The notes below the pieces were generated by a model, which was not told the DNA's origin, ran no database searches, and saw nothing but the letters and a program-made list of their open reading frames with translations. DNA of 15,171 bases from contig MGEY01000007.1 in the NCBI GenBank assembly GCA_001791615.1, forward strand, positions 350 through 15,520. The letters are read 5' to 3'. Made by a program: the position numbers and the translations under genes. Source of the stretch: Candidatus Uhrbacteria bacterium RIFOXYA2_FULL_40_9. GTDB lineage: Bacteria; Patescibacteriota; Patescibacteriia; UBA9934; GWF2-40-263. Positions 1 through 6,029 of this stretch are shown in pieces (within the stretch, counting starts at the first letter, position 1; every line of letters starts with the position of its first letter).

Positions 1-2
1 CC

Positions 3-44
3 TTGAAGAATCGAACCTTTGCAAACGTGGAAACAGAAAAATAA
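3..44 (+). CDS. C-terminal end of an upstream gene (partial)
   Basis: An open frame enters from the left edge and ends at a TAA at 42-44, giving the tail LKNRTFANVETEK. A hairpin terminator begins eight bases after the stop, which is the arrangement expected for a real gene end. Too little is present to name the product. Another frame also stays open for about 100 bases, so the assignment is tentative. Confidence 0.35.
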   Translation: MKNRTFANVETEK

Positions 45-51
45 ACAAATC

Positions 52-80
52 CCGCACAGCTCAGTTGTGCGGTGTTTTGT
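52..80 (+). terminator. Rho-independent terminator of the upstream gene
   Basis: CCGCACA at 52-58 pairs perfectly with TGTGCGG at 66-72 around a 7-base loop, and is followed by the T-rich stretch TGTTTTGTTT. It separates the upstream gene from the promoter at 81-110. Confidence 0.75.
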
Positions 81-110
81 TTGGCAGAGCCGTGGGAAAT
101 GCGGTATGAT
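81..110 (+). promoter_or_regulatory. Sigma70-type promoter of the nifU-mraY-ftsW-murG operon
   Basis: TTGGCA at 81-86 and TATGAT at 105-110 are separated by 18 bases. Transcription would start near 117, leaving a leader of under 10 bases before the ATG at 125. The position just after a terminator and before a run of five close-set genes supports it. Confidence 0.55.
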
Positions 111-124
111 AAAGATAATCTATT

Positions 125-400
125 ATGAAAAAAGAAGAAATCATTGAGCTTATAAAAATTAGTTTGGATCGCGTACGTCCTGTTCTTGAAAGAGATGGTG
201 GAGGGATTGAGTTTGTCGATTATGAAGCAAATACTCAAACTGTTTTTGTGAAGTTTCAAGGGGCGTGTGCAGGTTGCCCTTTTTCTCGATTGACCCTTCA
301 ACAAGTGGTTCTTACTTCTTTGCAAGAAGAACTCCCTTTTTTAACCAACATCAAAGATGTTTCTTCCCCTCTTTCTTCGTCGAAAGAAGATCTCTCCTAA
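125..400 (+). CDS. NifU-like iron-sulfur scaffold protein (C-terminal domain only)
   Basis: A 91-residue protein made almost entirely of the NifU C-terminal domain, which carries a transient Fe-S cluster for delivery to apoproteins. Visible family marks are RPVLERDGGGIEFV (about 18-31) and the cluster-binding CAGC (C48, C51) in GACAGCP, followed by TLQQVVLTSLQEELP. Full-length NifU is about three times longer; the N-terminal IscU-type and central domains are absent, as in the Nfu-type single-domain proteins. The segment after residue 75 is serine-rich and probably disordered. It is the first gene of an operon of wall-synthesis genes and its last 44 bases overlap the next reading frame. No Shine-Dalgarno is seen, fitting a very short leader. 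The family call is firm; the client proteins are unknown. Confidence 0.85.
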   Translation: MKKEEIIELIKISLDRVRPVLERDGGGIEFVDYEANTQTVFVKFQGACAGCPFSRLTLQQVVLTSLQEELPFLTNIKDVSSPLSSSKEDLS

Positions 401-770
401 GCACCTGTTGCGCGATCTTCACTATCTTATTCTTCACTCTCAATTGTTTCGATGGACAACCATGGGCTCTTTGTTTTGTGTTTCTCTTGTCTGGATTTTA
501 CCAATTTGGCGGATCATTCCTTTGACAGAGCAACAACCATATCTTCCTCTTCATTACAATATTTATTTTGGGATTGATCAATTCGGTCCTTGGTATCAAG
601 TTTTTTTCCTGCCCATTCTTGGAACCATCTTACTTTTAGTCAACACTTGTTTTGAAGCTGTCTTTTTTCAAAAGGAACGGATCATTAGCACCTTCTTTGC
701 TCTTGGAACCGTAATCGCAGAAGGTATTTTGTTTGTCTCCATGTTGTTTATTGTTTTGCTCAATATTTAA
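357..770 (+). CDS. Small conserved-looking membrane protein of unknown function
   Basis: A 137-residue protein with a basic N-terminus (RRKK at 9-12) and three likely membrane segments, about 37-52, 80-98 and 110-135. Between the first two lies an extracytoplasmic-type segment containing PLHYNIYFGIDQFGPWYQ, which looks like a conserved signature rather than random sequence. I do not recognise a named family. The ATG at 357 overlaps nifU by 44 bases; a shorter start at 462 would still keep all membrane segments, so the exact start is open. The stop at 768-770 is one base from the mraY start, implying cotranscription and translational coupling with lipid-stage wall enzymes. Confidence 0.7.
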   Translation: MFLPLFLRRKKISPKHLLRDLHYLILHSQLFRWTTMGSLFCVSLVWILPIWRIIPLTEQQPYLPLHYNIYFGIDQFGPWYQVFFLPILGTILLLVNTCFEAVFFQKERIISTFFALGTVIAEGILFVSMLFIVLLNI

Positions 771-771
771 T

Positions 772-1830
772 ATGACATTGGAATCCCTTGAAATTACGCG
801 CGTTCTTGTCCTGACTTTCATTGCTTTTCTTCTTGCGATTGCGTGGACTCCTTATTTAATTCGTATTTTGAAAAAGTTTAAGATGGGCAAATCCATCCGA
901 ACAGAAAAGGAAGCTCCTATTTTTGCAAAACTTCATGCAAAAAAAGCGGGGATTCCAACAATGGGCGGATTACTCATTTGGATCACGGTGTTATTTTTAG
1001 CCGTGGTTTTTTATTATGCCTTTTCTGCATTTCCTGAAGGAAGTTTTTGGGCACAGTTAAATTTTCTCAGTCGAGGAGAAACACTTTTGCCTTTAGGAGC
1101 ACTTGTGGCTTCTGCGATTGTTGGATTTGTTGATGATTATTTTAATGTAAAAGGAATTGGGAAAGGAGGGGGAGGATTACGTGTACGTCACCGTTTGTTT
1201 ATTTATACAGCCATTGCTTTAGTGGGCGCGTATTGGTTTCACATCAAATTAGATTGGGATCTTCTTCACATTCCATTTTTAGGAGATTACAACATCGGAT
1301 TTTGGTATTTGCCTTTTTTCCTTTTGGTTATTGTCTCTACAGCTTTTTCCGTGAACGAATCTGATGGACTTGATGGTCTTGCCGGTGGGGCTTTAATGAC
1401 ATCGTTTGGAGCTTATGTTCTTATTGCCTTTGCTCAAGGTCGATATGATCTTGCTGTTTTTTGTGGAGTCATTTTAGGAGCCTTACTTGCCTTTCTTTGG
1501 TTTAATATTCATCCGGCACAATTCATAATGGGAGATACAGGGGCAATGTCTTTAGGAGTCACACTGGGAATTGTCGCCATGTTAACAAACACAGCTTTCA
1601 TCCTTCCGATTATTGGAATGATTTTTGTTCTTGAATCTCTTTCCGTTCTTTTTCAAATATTTTGGCGAAGAGTTTTTCACAAAAAACTTTTTTTATCCGC
1701 ACCTTTTCATCATCATCTTGAAGCAATTGGATGGCCTGAATCAAAAATTGTCATGCGTCTTTGGGTTGTTTCTATTGTTTCTGCTGCCTTAGGAGTTGCG
1801 GTTTTTCTTATGGACGTTTTAGTTTCTTAA
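772..1830 (+). CDS. mraY: Phospho-N-acetylmuramoyl-pentapeptide transferase (MraY)
   Basis: MraY transfers phospho-MurNAc-peptide from the UDP precursor to undecaprenyl phosphate, giving lipid I at the inner membrane face. The 352-residue length is normal. Family motifs are in order: PTMGGLL near 65, VDD with D121/D122 (Mg and lipid phosphate binding), NESDGLDGLAGG from N195, NIHPAQFIMGDTGA with D255, and the triple histidine H313-H315 in APFHHHLEAIGWPE. Many hydrophobic segments agree with a polytopic protein. Two details differ from common bacterial MraY: NESDGLDG replaces NLTDGLDG, and a glycine-rich GKGGGGLRVRHRL replaces the usual NLGLSARQK-type loop after VDD. An in-frame start at 733 exists, but ATG 772, one base after the preceding stop, gives the normal N-terminus. 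Confidence 0.95.
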   Translation: MTLESLEITRVLVLTFIAFLLAIAWTPYLIRILKKFKMGKSIRTEKEAPIFAKLHAKKAGIPTMGGLLIWITVLFLAVVFYYAFSAFPEGSFWAQLNFLSRGETLLPLGALVASAIVGFVDDYFNVKGIGKGGGGLRVRHRLFIYTAIALVGAYWFHIKLDWDLLHIPFLGDYNIGFWYLPFFLLVIVSTAFSVNESDGLDGLAGGALMTSFGAYVLIAFAQGRYDLAVFCGVILGALLAFLWFNIHPAQFIMGDTGAMSLGVTLGIVAMLTNTAFILPIIGMIFVLESLSVLFQIFWRRVFHKKLFLSAPFHHHLEAIGWPESKIVMRLWVVSIVSAALGVAVFLMDVLVS

Positions 1831-1832
1831 AC

Positions 1833-2954
1833 ATGTCTCGACCGTCTCATACATTTGATGTTCCTTATTTAACGATTACTGGAGTGATCGTTCTTTTTGG
1901 ATTGATTATGCTTGCCTCTGCTTCTGCTCCTGGTGGATATAGTGATTTTGGAGACAGTTTTTACTATGTCAAACACCAGCTTATTTTTGGATTTATTCCA
2001 GGAATTGCTGGATTGATTGTGATGAGTCGCATTCCTTATACGTTTTGGCGACGTCATGCATGGAATCTTCTCATTCTTTCCATTGTTTTATTAGTCTTGG
2101 TTTTTATTCCAGGATTGTCTGCAGGCATTGGAACAGCGCATAGTTGGATTTCCATAGGTGGAGTCTTTTCTCTTCAGCCTTCTGAAATTGTGAAGTTAAC
2201 GTTTTTGTTTTATCTTGCAGCTTGGTTAAGCCAACGTGGACGTCATGGGGTTAAAGATGTGAACACGGGACTCATTCCATTCATCGGAGTATTGGGAACC
2301 ATTATGGTTTTGATGATGTTACAGCCTGATATAGGAACCATGTCTATTATCGCGGCCATGTCTTTAATTGTGTACTTTGTGGCAGGAGCACCACTTAGCC
2401 ATGTACTTGGTCTGGTGGGAGCAGGAATCGGTAGCCTTGCATTGTTAATTGGTCTTGCTCCCTATCGTGCAGCACGATTTACGACTTTTCTTCATCCTGA
2501 ACTTGATCCACAAGGAATTGGTTATCACATCAATCAAGCCCTTCTTGCTATTGGTTCGGGAGGATTTTTTGGGCTTGGGTATGGACATTCTCGACAGAAA
2601 TTTGAATATCTTCCAGAGGTGATGAATGATTCACTTTTTGCGATTATTGCCGAAGAACTTGGTTTTCTTATTGCCCTTTTTGTTCTTTTGCTTTTTCTTG
2701 CTTTTTTATGGAGAACCCTGCACATTGCACAAAAGGCACCTGATGCTTTTGCAAAATACCTTGTGATAGGGATTGGAGCTTGGATTAGTATTCAAGCATT
2801 TGTGAACATCGCTTCTATGGTTTCTTTGCTTCCCATCACAGGAGTTCCATTGCCTTTCATGAGTTATGGAGGAACTTCTCTTGCAATTTGTTTGGCTGCT
2901 TCAGGTGTTGTGCTTAATGTTTCGCAATATTCTCAAATTCGAAAACATGTATGA
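1833..2954 (+). CDS. ftsW: SEDS-family peptidoglycan polymerase FtsW
   Basis: FtsW polymerises lipid II into glycan strands at the division site together with a class B penicillin-binding protein. The 373-residue protein has about ten hydrophobic segments and SEDS signatures: GIGTAHSWISIGGVFSLQPSE followed by K, then PQGIGYHINQALLAIGSGG, then LPEVMNDSLFAIIAEELGF with D266 where the essential SEDS aspartate sits, and the C-terminal ITGVPLPFMSYGGTS. RodA is the alternative within the family, but the position between mraY and murG points to FtsW. The ATG at 1833 lies two bases after the mraY stop and is preferred over an upstream in-frame start at 1761 inside mraY. Its stop overlaps the murG start as ATGA, a coupling junction. 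Confidence 0.92.
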   Translation: MSRPSHTFDVPYLTITGVIVLFGLIMLASASAPGGYSDFGDSFYYVKHQLIFGFIPGIAGLIVMSRIPYTFWRRHAWNLLILSIVLLVLVFIPGLSAGIGTAHSWISIGGVFSLQPSEIVKLTFLFYLAAWLSQRGRHGVKDVNTGLIPFIGVLGTIMVLMMLQPDIGTMSIIAAMSLIVYFVAGAPLSHVLGLVGAGIGSLALLIGLAPYRAARFTTFLHPELDPQGIGYHINQALLAIGSGGFFGLGYGHSRQKFEYLPEVMNDSLFAIIAEELGFLIALFVLLLFLAFLWRTLHIAQKAPDAFAKYLVIGIGAWISIQAFVNIASMVSLLPITGVPLPFMSYGGTSLAICLAASGVVLNVSQYSQIRKHV

Positions 2955-4009
2955 AAATCGCTTTTACTGGTGGAGGAACACTTGGTCCTGTCACTCCACT
3001 TCTTGCTGTGCTGGAAACCGCAAGAAAAGATGATCCCACTTTGGAAAGTTTTTGGATTGGCACAGCACATGGTCCTGAACAGGAACTTATTGCTTCAGAA
3101 AAAGTGATTTTTTATGCGCTCCCTGTGGCACGGCTTCCTCGTTATCTTTCTGTGGAATGGATTCTGCTTCCTTTTCGCTTTCTTGTTGCTTTGGTGAAGG
3201 CTTGGTGGATTTTGAAAAAAGAAAAACCCAGCATGATTGCTTCTGCTGGAGGGTACACGGCTGTTCCTGTTATTGTAATTGCTTGGTTTTTAGGGATACC
3301 TGTGTGGGTACATCAACAAGATGTTTCTCCGTTGCTCACCAATCTTCTTACCGCCCCTTTTGCTACTGTGGTTACAACTGCTTTTGAAAAAAGCATGAAA
3401 CGGTTTCCACAAGCCATCACACAACATCTTGGAAATCCTGTGCGACCTTCTGTATTAAAGGGGTCAAAAGAACGAGCTATTGCTCACTTTCATCTTGATC
3501 CAACCTTGCCAACGGTTTTAGTTTTTGGGGGAGGGGGAGGGGCTTCTTGGTTGAATCACGCCTTTCTTAGCATTGGGGCAGATCTTTCAAAGAAAGCAAA
3601 CATTATTCATCTGACAGGGAAAGGGAAAATGCTTGAACCTTTATTGGATCTTGGGGATCATTATCATGCACAGGAATTTTTGAAAGAAGAAATGGCAGAT
3701 GTTCTTGCGGTTGCCGAATTAGTCATTACGCGTGCAGGAATGGGAACTATTACCGAACTTTCTGCTTTAGGAAAAGCATCTATTATCATCCCTTTGCCAG
3801 AGTCTCCTCAAGAAGCAAATGCAAAAGTCATCGAAAAAGCAGGGGCCGCCATGGTTTTGTTTCAGGAGGAAGTGTCCGCAGAAGAGGTAAAAGATGCGAT
3901 CTTTGATTTACTTCAAGATCAGACAAAAAGGCAAATACTTTCTGATAAGATGAGACAATTACTTCCTACTGATTGCGCGAAAACTCTTCTGAAACAAATG
4001 AAATTTTAG
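2951..4009 (+). CDS. murG: UDP-GlcNAc:lipid I N-acetylglucosaminyltransferase (MurG), atypical N-terminal loop
   Basis: MurG adds GlcNAc to lipid I to form lipid II at the cytoplasmic membrane face. Two Rossmann halves of a GT28-type enzyme are visible in 352 residues. The first opens with TGGGTLGPVTPLLA (6-19), then SAGGYTAVPV and HQQDVSPLLTNLL. The second has GNPVRPS, GGGGGASWLN, LTGKGKM, and RAGMGTITEL (261-270) with E269 in the UDP-GlcNAc binding loop, then IPLPESPQEANA. The usual GGGTGGHxxP loop is GGGTLGPVTP here: the second glycine pair is broken by L11 and the conserved histidine is P13. The rest of the family pattern is intact, so function is likely kept. It starts on the ATGA overlap with ftsW and ends the operon; no clear terminator follows. 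Confidence 0.92.
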   Translation: MKIAFTGGGTLGPVTPLLAVLETARKDDPTLESFWIGTAHGPEQELIASEKVIFYALPVARLPRYLSVEWILLPFRFLVALVKAWWILKKEKPSMIASAGGYTAVPVIVIAWFLGIPVWVHQQDVSPLLTNLLTAPFATVVTTAFEKSMKRFPQAITQHLGNPVRPSVLKGSKERAIAHFHLDPTLPTVLVFGGGGGASWLNHAFLSIGADLSKKANIIHLTGKGKMLEPLLDLGDHYHAQEFLKEEMADVLAVAELVITRAGMGTITELSALGKASIIIPLPESPQEANAKVIEKAGAAMVLFQEEVSAEEVKDAIFDLLQDQTKRQILSDKMRQLLPTDCAKTLLKQMKF

Positions 4010-4015
4010 AGAAAA

Positions 4016-4037
4016 ACAGGCAATACACAGGCAATAC
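4016..4037 (+). repeat. Perfect 11-bp tandem duplication upstream of a promoter
   Basis: ACAGGCAATAC occurs twice back to back at 4016-4026 and 4027-4037. It lies directly after murG and five bases before the -35 box at 4043, and one turn of helix separates the copies. It could be a regulator site or simple slippage. Confidence 0.7.
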
Positions 4038-4042
4038 GACTG

Positions 4043-4071
4043 TTGACAAAATCGTAATTTTTTGCTAAATT
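4043..4071 (+). promoter_or_regulatory. Promoter of the membrane coiled-coil gene
   Basis: TTGACA at 4043-4048, a perfect -35 box, is followed after 17 bases by TAAATT at 4066-4071. Transcription would begin near 4078, leaving about 48 bases of leader before ATG 4126. Confidence 0.6.
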
Positions 4072-4113
4072 TTTGCGTTCTCTTTTGTTCTTTTCATCCT
4101 CTCCACCTCAACC

Positions 4114-4119
4114 TTGGAG
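4114..4119 (+). promoter_or_regulatory. Ribosome binding site deciding the start at 4126
   Basis: TTGGAG lies six bases upstream of ATG 4126. Its TTG could be read as an in-frame start at 4114, but the GGAG spacing favours ATG 4126. Confidence 0.5.
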
Positions 4120-4125
4120 TTTTTC

Positions 4126-5124
4126 ATGCTCGATACTTTCCTTCATCCTACTTGGTGGCAGATTCTGATCGTTTCTGTGCAAGCTATTTGTTTGGTCTTT
4201 GTTGCCTATGCCAATGATCAAGCACGAAAAATCCATCCCAGTATTCGAGTCTTCTCAGAAGTGCTGCCCGACGGATTAGATAATCTACAAGTAGGCTTTC
4301 TCGGTGTGTATGTTGCTATTTTGTCGTTTATGTTTCTCGCTATGCAGGCACTGCAAAATGCAAATGCATGGCAAGCCTATGGAATGCTCTGGCTTTATAC
4401 CCTGATTCCTTTGGCGTTTTTCTTGATTCGTCGACCCTTTTACTGGTTTTGTGTGCATGTTTGGAAGATGGTCACCTTTGGAGCATCATCTGTTTATCAA
4501 AAAGCAAGTCAGACGGGTAAAGATTGGGAAAAGCGTACTTCAAAGCTTCAAAGCAAGGCAACCCTCAAGCGTCCGCGTTATGAACGCGAGATAAAGCGTG
4601 CGTGCCAGGAACTTTTGGATGGGATGAAGATGGGATGGGACAAGGCAGCTGATCGCGTACGCTACTTCCGAGATGATTTGAGCAAGGATCTATTGGAGAC
4701 ACGCCGTCGTCTATGGAAGACCATGCGTCGACTTGAAGAGGATGTGAAGCGCTACCGACTAGCACCTGCTGGGTCGGATGCAGCTCAGCTCGTTGGATTG
4801 GTTGAGCAAGAGCTTGCCAAGCATCATCGAACCTATGACAAGACCAATGAAGTCCTCTTGGCCTTGCTGGTCTTTCTGGATCTACGAGCTGAATCTCTGC
4901 TTTTGGAAGTGTTGGAAGAGCCAGATGGTGAAGAGAAGTTTCTTGCTGCCTGTGGCCAATTTTGCCAAGATCACGGCCTTTCGGCTGAGCCCAATGACGC
5001 CAATCTGCTGGCCGCCTTGGAAGAGGTTGCCAGCGTTGGTCGAAGCCAGCCAGCTCAGAGAGATGATCAAGCCCTTGATCGCAAGCGTAAGGCTGGTGCT
5101 GCTCAGGCCGGCCGCGTCACTTAA
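4126..5124 (+). CDS. Membrane-anchored, charged helical protein of unknown function
   Basis: 332 residues in two parts. Residues about 8-28, 55-77 and 86-104 form three likely membrane segments (first: WWQILIVSVQAICLVFVAYA). From about 115 the protein is cytoplasmic-type, rich in Lys, Arg, Glu and Leu with heptad-like spacing over about 150-230, so long helices or a coiled coil are likely. The C-terminal 30 residues are polar and Ala/Arg-rich. I see no catalytic motif and do not recognise the family. It has its own promoter, a ribosome binding site and a terminator, so it is a single-gene unit. Composition is odd: 34 of 60 bases at 5041-5100 are G or C, against 21 of 60 at 2641-2700 in ftsW, and GCC, CTG and GGC codons increase toward the 3' end, while the 5' third resembles the neighbours. 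Confidence 0.8.
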   Translation: MLDTFLHPTWWQILIVSVQAICLVFVAYANDQARKIHPSIRVFSEVLPDGLDNLQVGFLGVYVAILSFMFLAMQALQNANAWQAYGMLWLYTLIPLAFFLIRRPFYWFCVHVWKMVTFGASSVYQKASQTGKDWEKRTSKLQSKATLKRPRYEREIKRACQELLDGMKMGWDKAADRVRYFRDDLSKDLLETRRRLWKTMRRLEEDVKRYRLAPAGSDAAQLVGLVEQELAKHHRTYDKTNEVLLALLVFLDLRAESLLLEVLEEPDGEEKFLAACGQFCQDHGLSAEPNDANLLAALEEVASVGRSQPAQRDDQALDRKRKAGAAQAGRVT

Positions 5125-5136
5125 GGAAAACCCCTA

Positions 5137-5170
5137 CCTCATGGTACATTCATGAGGTTTTTCTTTTTCC
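5137..5170 (+). terminator. Rho-independent terminator
   Basis: CCTCATG at 5137-5143 pairs with CATGAGG at 5151-5157 around a 7-base loop, followed by TTTTTCTTTTT. It sits 12 bases after the stop of the membrane coiled-coil gene. Confidence 0.8.
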
Positions 5171-5196
5171 AACCGTTTCAAGAGATGGGGAAGATC

Positions 5197-5225
5197 TTGC
5201 CAAAATCTTTTTGTTCTGTTATGAT
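5197..5225 (+). promoter_or_regulatory. Promoter of tRNA-Lys
   Basis: TTGCCA at 5197-5202 and TATGAT at 5220-5225 are 17 bases apart, and TGT directly before the -10 box makes it an extended -10. The start site would be near 5232, about 28 bases before the mature tRNA. Confidence 0.6.
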
Positions 5226-5259
5226 TTCGCTCGTTATCACAATTTCGATAAGCACAGAT

Positions 5260-5334
5260 GCGCTGGTAGCTCAGTGGTAGAGCAGAGGCCTTTTAAGCCT
5301 AAGGTCGTGGGTTCGATCCCCACCCGGCGCACCA
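5260..5334 (+). tRNA. tRNA-Lys, anticodon UUU
   Basis: A complete cloverleaf can be drawn. The acceptor stem GCGCTGG/CCGGCGC has seven pairs, one of them T-G. The D stem is GCTC/GAGC, the anticodon loop is CTTTTAA with anticodon TTT, and the T arm is GTGGG-TTCGATC-CCCAC. Discriminator A is at 5331 and CCA is encoded at 5332-5334. The outer pair of the anticodon stem (position 27 to 43) is a G-A mismatch. It is flanked by its own promoter and terminator. Confidence 0.97.
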
Positions 5335-5369
5335 ACAAAAAATCTCAGCTTGCCTGAGGTTTTTTGTTG
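5333..5369 (+). terminator. tRNA terminator, possibly working in both directions
   Basis: CAACAAAAAATCTCAG at 5333-5348 and CTGAGGTTTTTTGTTG at 5354-5369 form a 16-bp inverted repeat with a single G-T pair. The core stem is CTCAG/CTGAG with a T run after it on the + strand and, by symmetry, on the minus strand. The left arm includes the last two bases of the tRNA CCA, so folding would compete with release of the mature 3' end. Confidence 0.8.
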
Positions 5370-5398
5370 ATCTGTCAGAGGGTGCGGGTATGTTTAGA

Positions 5399-5424
5399 GG
5401 GTCAGGTCTTGAATTGCCACTTTT
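5399..5424 (+). repeat. Left terminal inverted repeat
   Basis: Begins GGGTCAGGTCTTGAATTGCC and ends in a T run. It pairs with 5898-5923, differing at positions 8, 16, 19 and 22. Confidence 0.65.
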
Positions 5425-5500
5425 TTAATTTTATTTAGGATTTTTTTGCATTAAAGCATTTCAAAACCTGATACTAAGTCCGTCTTTGTTTTATCTCTCA

Positions 5501-5525
5501 AAAGAAAAACCATCCAGATGGATGG
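5501..5525 (-). terminator. Terminator of the minus-strand membrane protein gene
   Basis: CCATCC at 5510-5515 and GGATGG at 5520-5525 form a 6-bp stem with a 4-base loop. Read on the minus strand it is followed by TTTTTCTTT (5509 to 5501), 14 bases beyond the stop of the gene. Confidence 0.7.
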
Positions 5526-5539
5526 AGAGAGAGGGGAGT

Positions 5540-5839
5540 TTAATCCCAAAAAGAGGTTTGATGTTTTCGTGAAGAGAAAAAATTGAGGGTCACTCCAAGA
5601 GCTGTCACACCGAGCATAATAAGCGTTCCTGCACCAAGGTATTCAAGACCAAAGAAAATAGAACTAATAAGCCAGAGAAGAATCGTTCCAATGTAAAGAA
5701 TAGGACCGATAAGATACCCAATCGTCATGCGCAAGCTTGAAGTGTCTGTCCAAAAAACATGCCTGATGGCGAAAAGAAAAACGCTGATTCCTCCAAGGAA
5801 GAGAATGAGACAGAGTAGGAAATAGGCAGTGTTGTTCAT
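5540..5839 (-). CDS. Small three-segment membrane protein of unknown function
   Basis: 99 residues with three hydrophobic helices at about 5-25, 38-60 and 66-88, and a charged tail SSRKHQTSFWD. Short charged turns (RHVFWTDTSSLR) separate the first two helices. No known family or catalytic motif is recognised. The start is well supported: on the minus strand GGAGG (complement of 5844-5848) lies four bases before the ATG, one of the best ribosome binding sites in the window, and a terminator follows the stop. It is the only minus-strand gene here and lies wholly inside the 5399-5923 inverted repeats, so it may be cargo of a mobile unit. Toxin/immunity or small-molecule export roles are possible but nothing in the sequence shows them. 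Confidence 0.75.
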   Translation of the reverse strand: MNNTAYFLLCLILFLGGISVFLFAIRHVFWTDTSSLRMTIGYLIGPILYIGTILLWLISSIFFGLEYLGAGTLIMLGVTALGVTLNFFSSRKHQTSFWD

Positions 5840-5843
5840 GGAT

Positions 5844-5848
5844 CCTCC
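5844..5848 (-). promoter_or_regulatory. Strong Shine-Dalgarno GGAGG
   Basis: The plus strand reads CCTCC, so the minus strand reads GGAGG four bases before the ATG at 5839. Most genes in this window lack such a site, which makes it notable. Confidence 0.65.
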
Positions 5849-5897
5849 ATGGAAAGAACATTCGTATCACATCATACAGAAAATAGGCTGTCAATGA

Positions 5898-5923
5898 AAA
5901 ACTGTCATTTCAAGATCTGACCC
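5898..5923 (-). repeat. Right terminal inverted repeat
   Basis: The inverted partner of 5399-5424 (22 of 26 identical), ending CAAGATCTGACCC on the + strand. Confidence 0.65.
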
Positions 5924-5959
5924 CAGTTTATGACCCCAGACCCCAGTTTATGACCCCAG
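5919..5959 (+). repeat. Four copies of GACCCCAG at the outer edge of the right end
   Basis: GACCCCAG begins at 5919, 5932, 5939 and 5952; the second and third share one base. Two of the intervals carry TTTAT between copies, so the pattern is a broken tandem of a 13-base unit. It begins within the right terminal repeat and looks like repeated insertion or slippage at that end. Confidence 0.75.
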
Positions 5960-5991
5960 TTTGGACGACTCTAGTTTACACAATGTGAAAG

Positions 5992-6020
5992 TTTACGATT
6001 TAGGAGAAAAAACGTACAAT
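5992..6020 (+). promoter_or_regulatory. Possible promoter of the GT4 glycosyltransferase
   Basis: TTTACG at 5992-5997 and TACAAT at 6015-6020 are 17 bases apart. Transcription would start near 6027, only a few bases before ATG 6030, giving a nearly leaderless message. This agrees with the lack of a Shine-Dalgarno there. Confidence 0.4.
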
Positions 6021-6029
6021 AACCGTATT

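Larger units (their letters stand above)
5399..5923. mobile_element. Inverted-repeat-bounded unit carrying one gene (putative non-autonomous mobile element)
   Basis: The left end (5399-5424, beginning GGGTCAGGTCTTGAA) and the right end (5898-5923, whose complement begins GGGTCAGATCTTGAA) match at 22 of 26 positions in inverted orientation. Between them lie a minus-strand membrane protein gene with its own ribosome binding site and terminator. No transposase is present. I know GGGGTCAGGTCTTGAATTG-like termini as recurring dispersed sequences in other bacteria, often near REP-associated tyrosine transposases, but here that link is inference. No clear target duplication is visible. Confidence 0.5.

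Noticed and set aside
1..40. 3' end of a minus-strand tRNA (complement reads GGTTCGATTC)
   Set aside because: The T-stem does not pair well, no D arm or anticodon arm follows, and the terminator hairpin occupies the space.
5961..6029. N-terminal extension of the GT4 glycosyltransferase
   Set aside because: It derives from the repeat flank, has no family similarity, and a promoter-like pair overlaps it. ATG 6030 begins the usual MRIVFIG.
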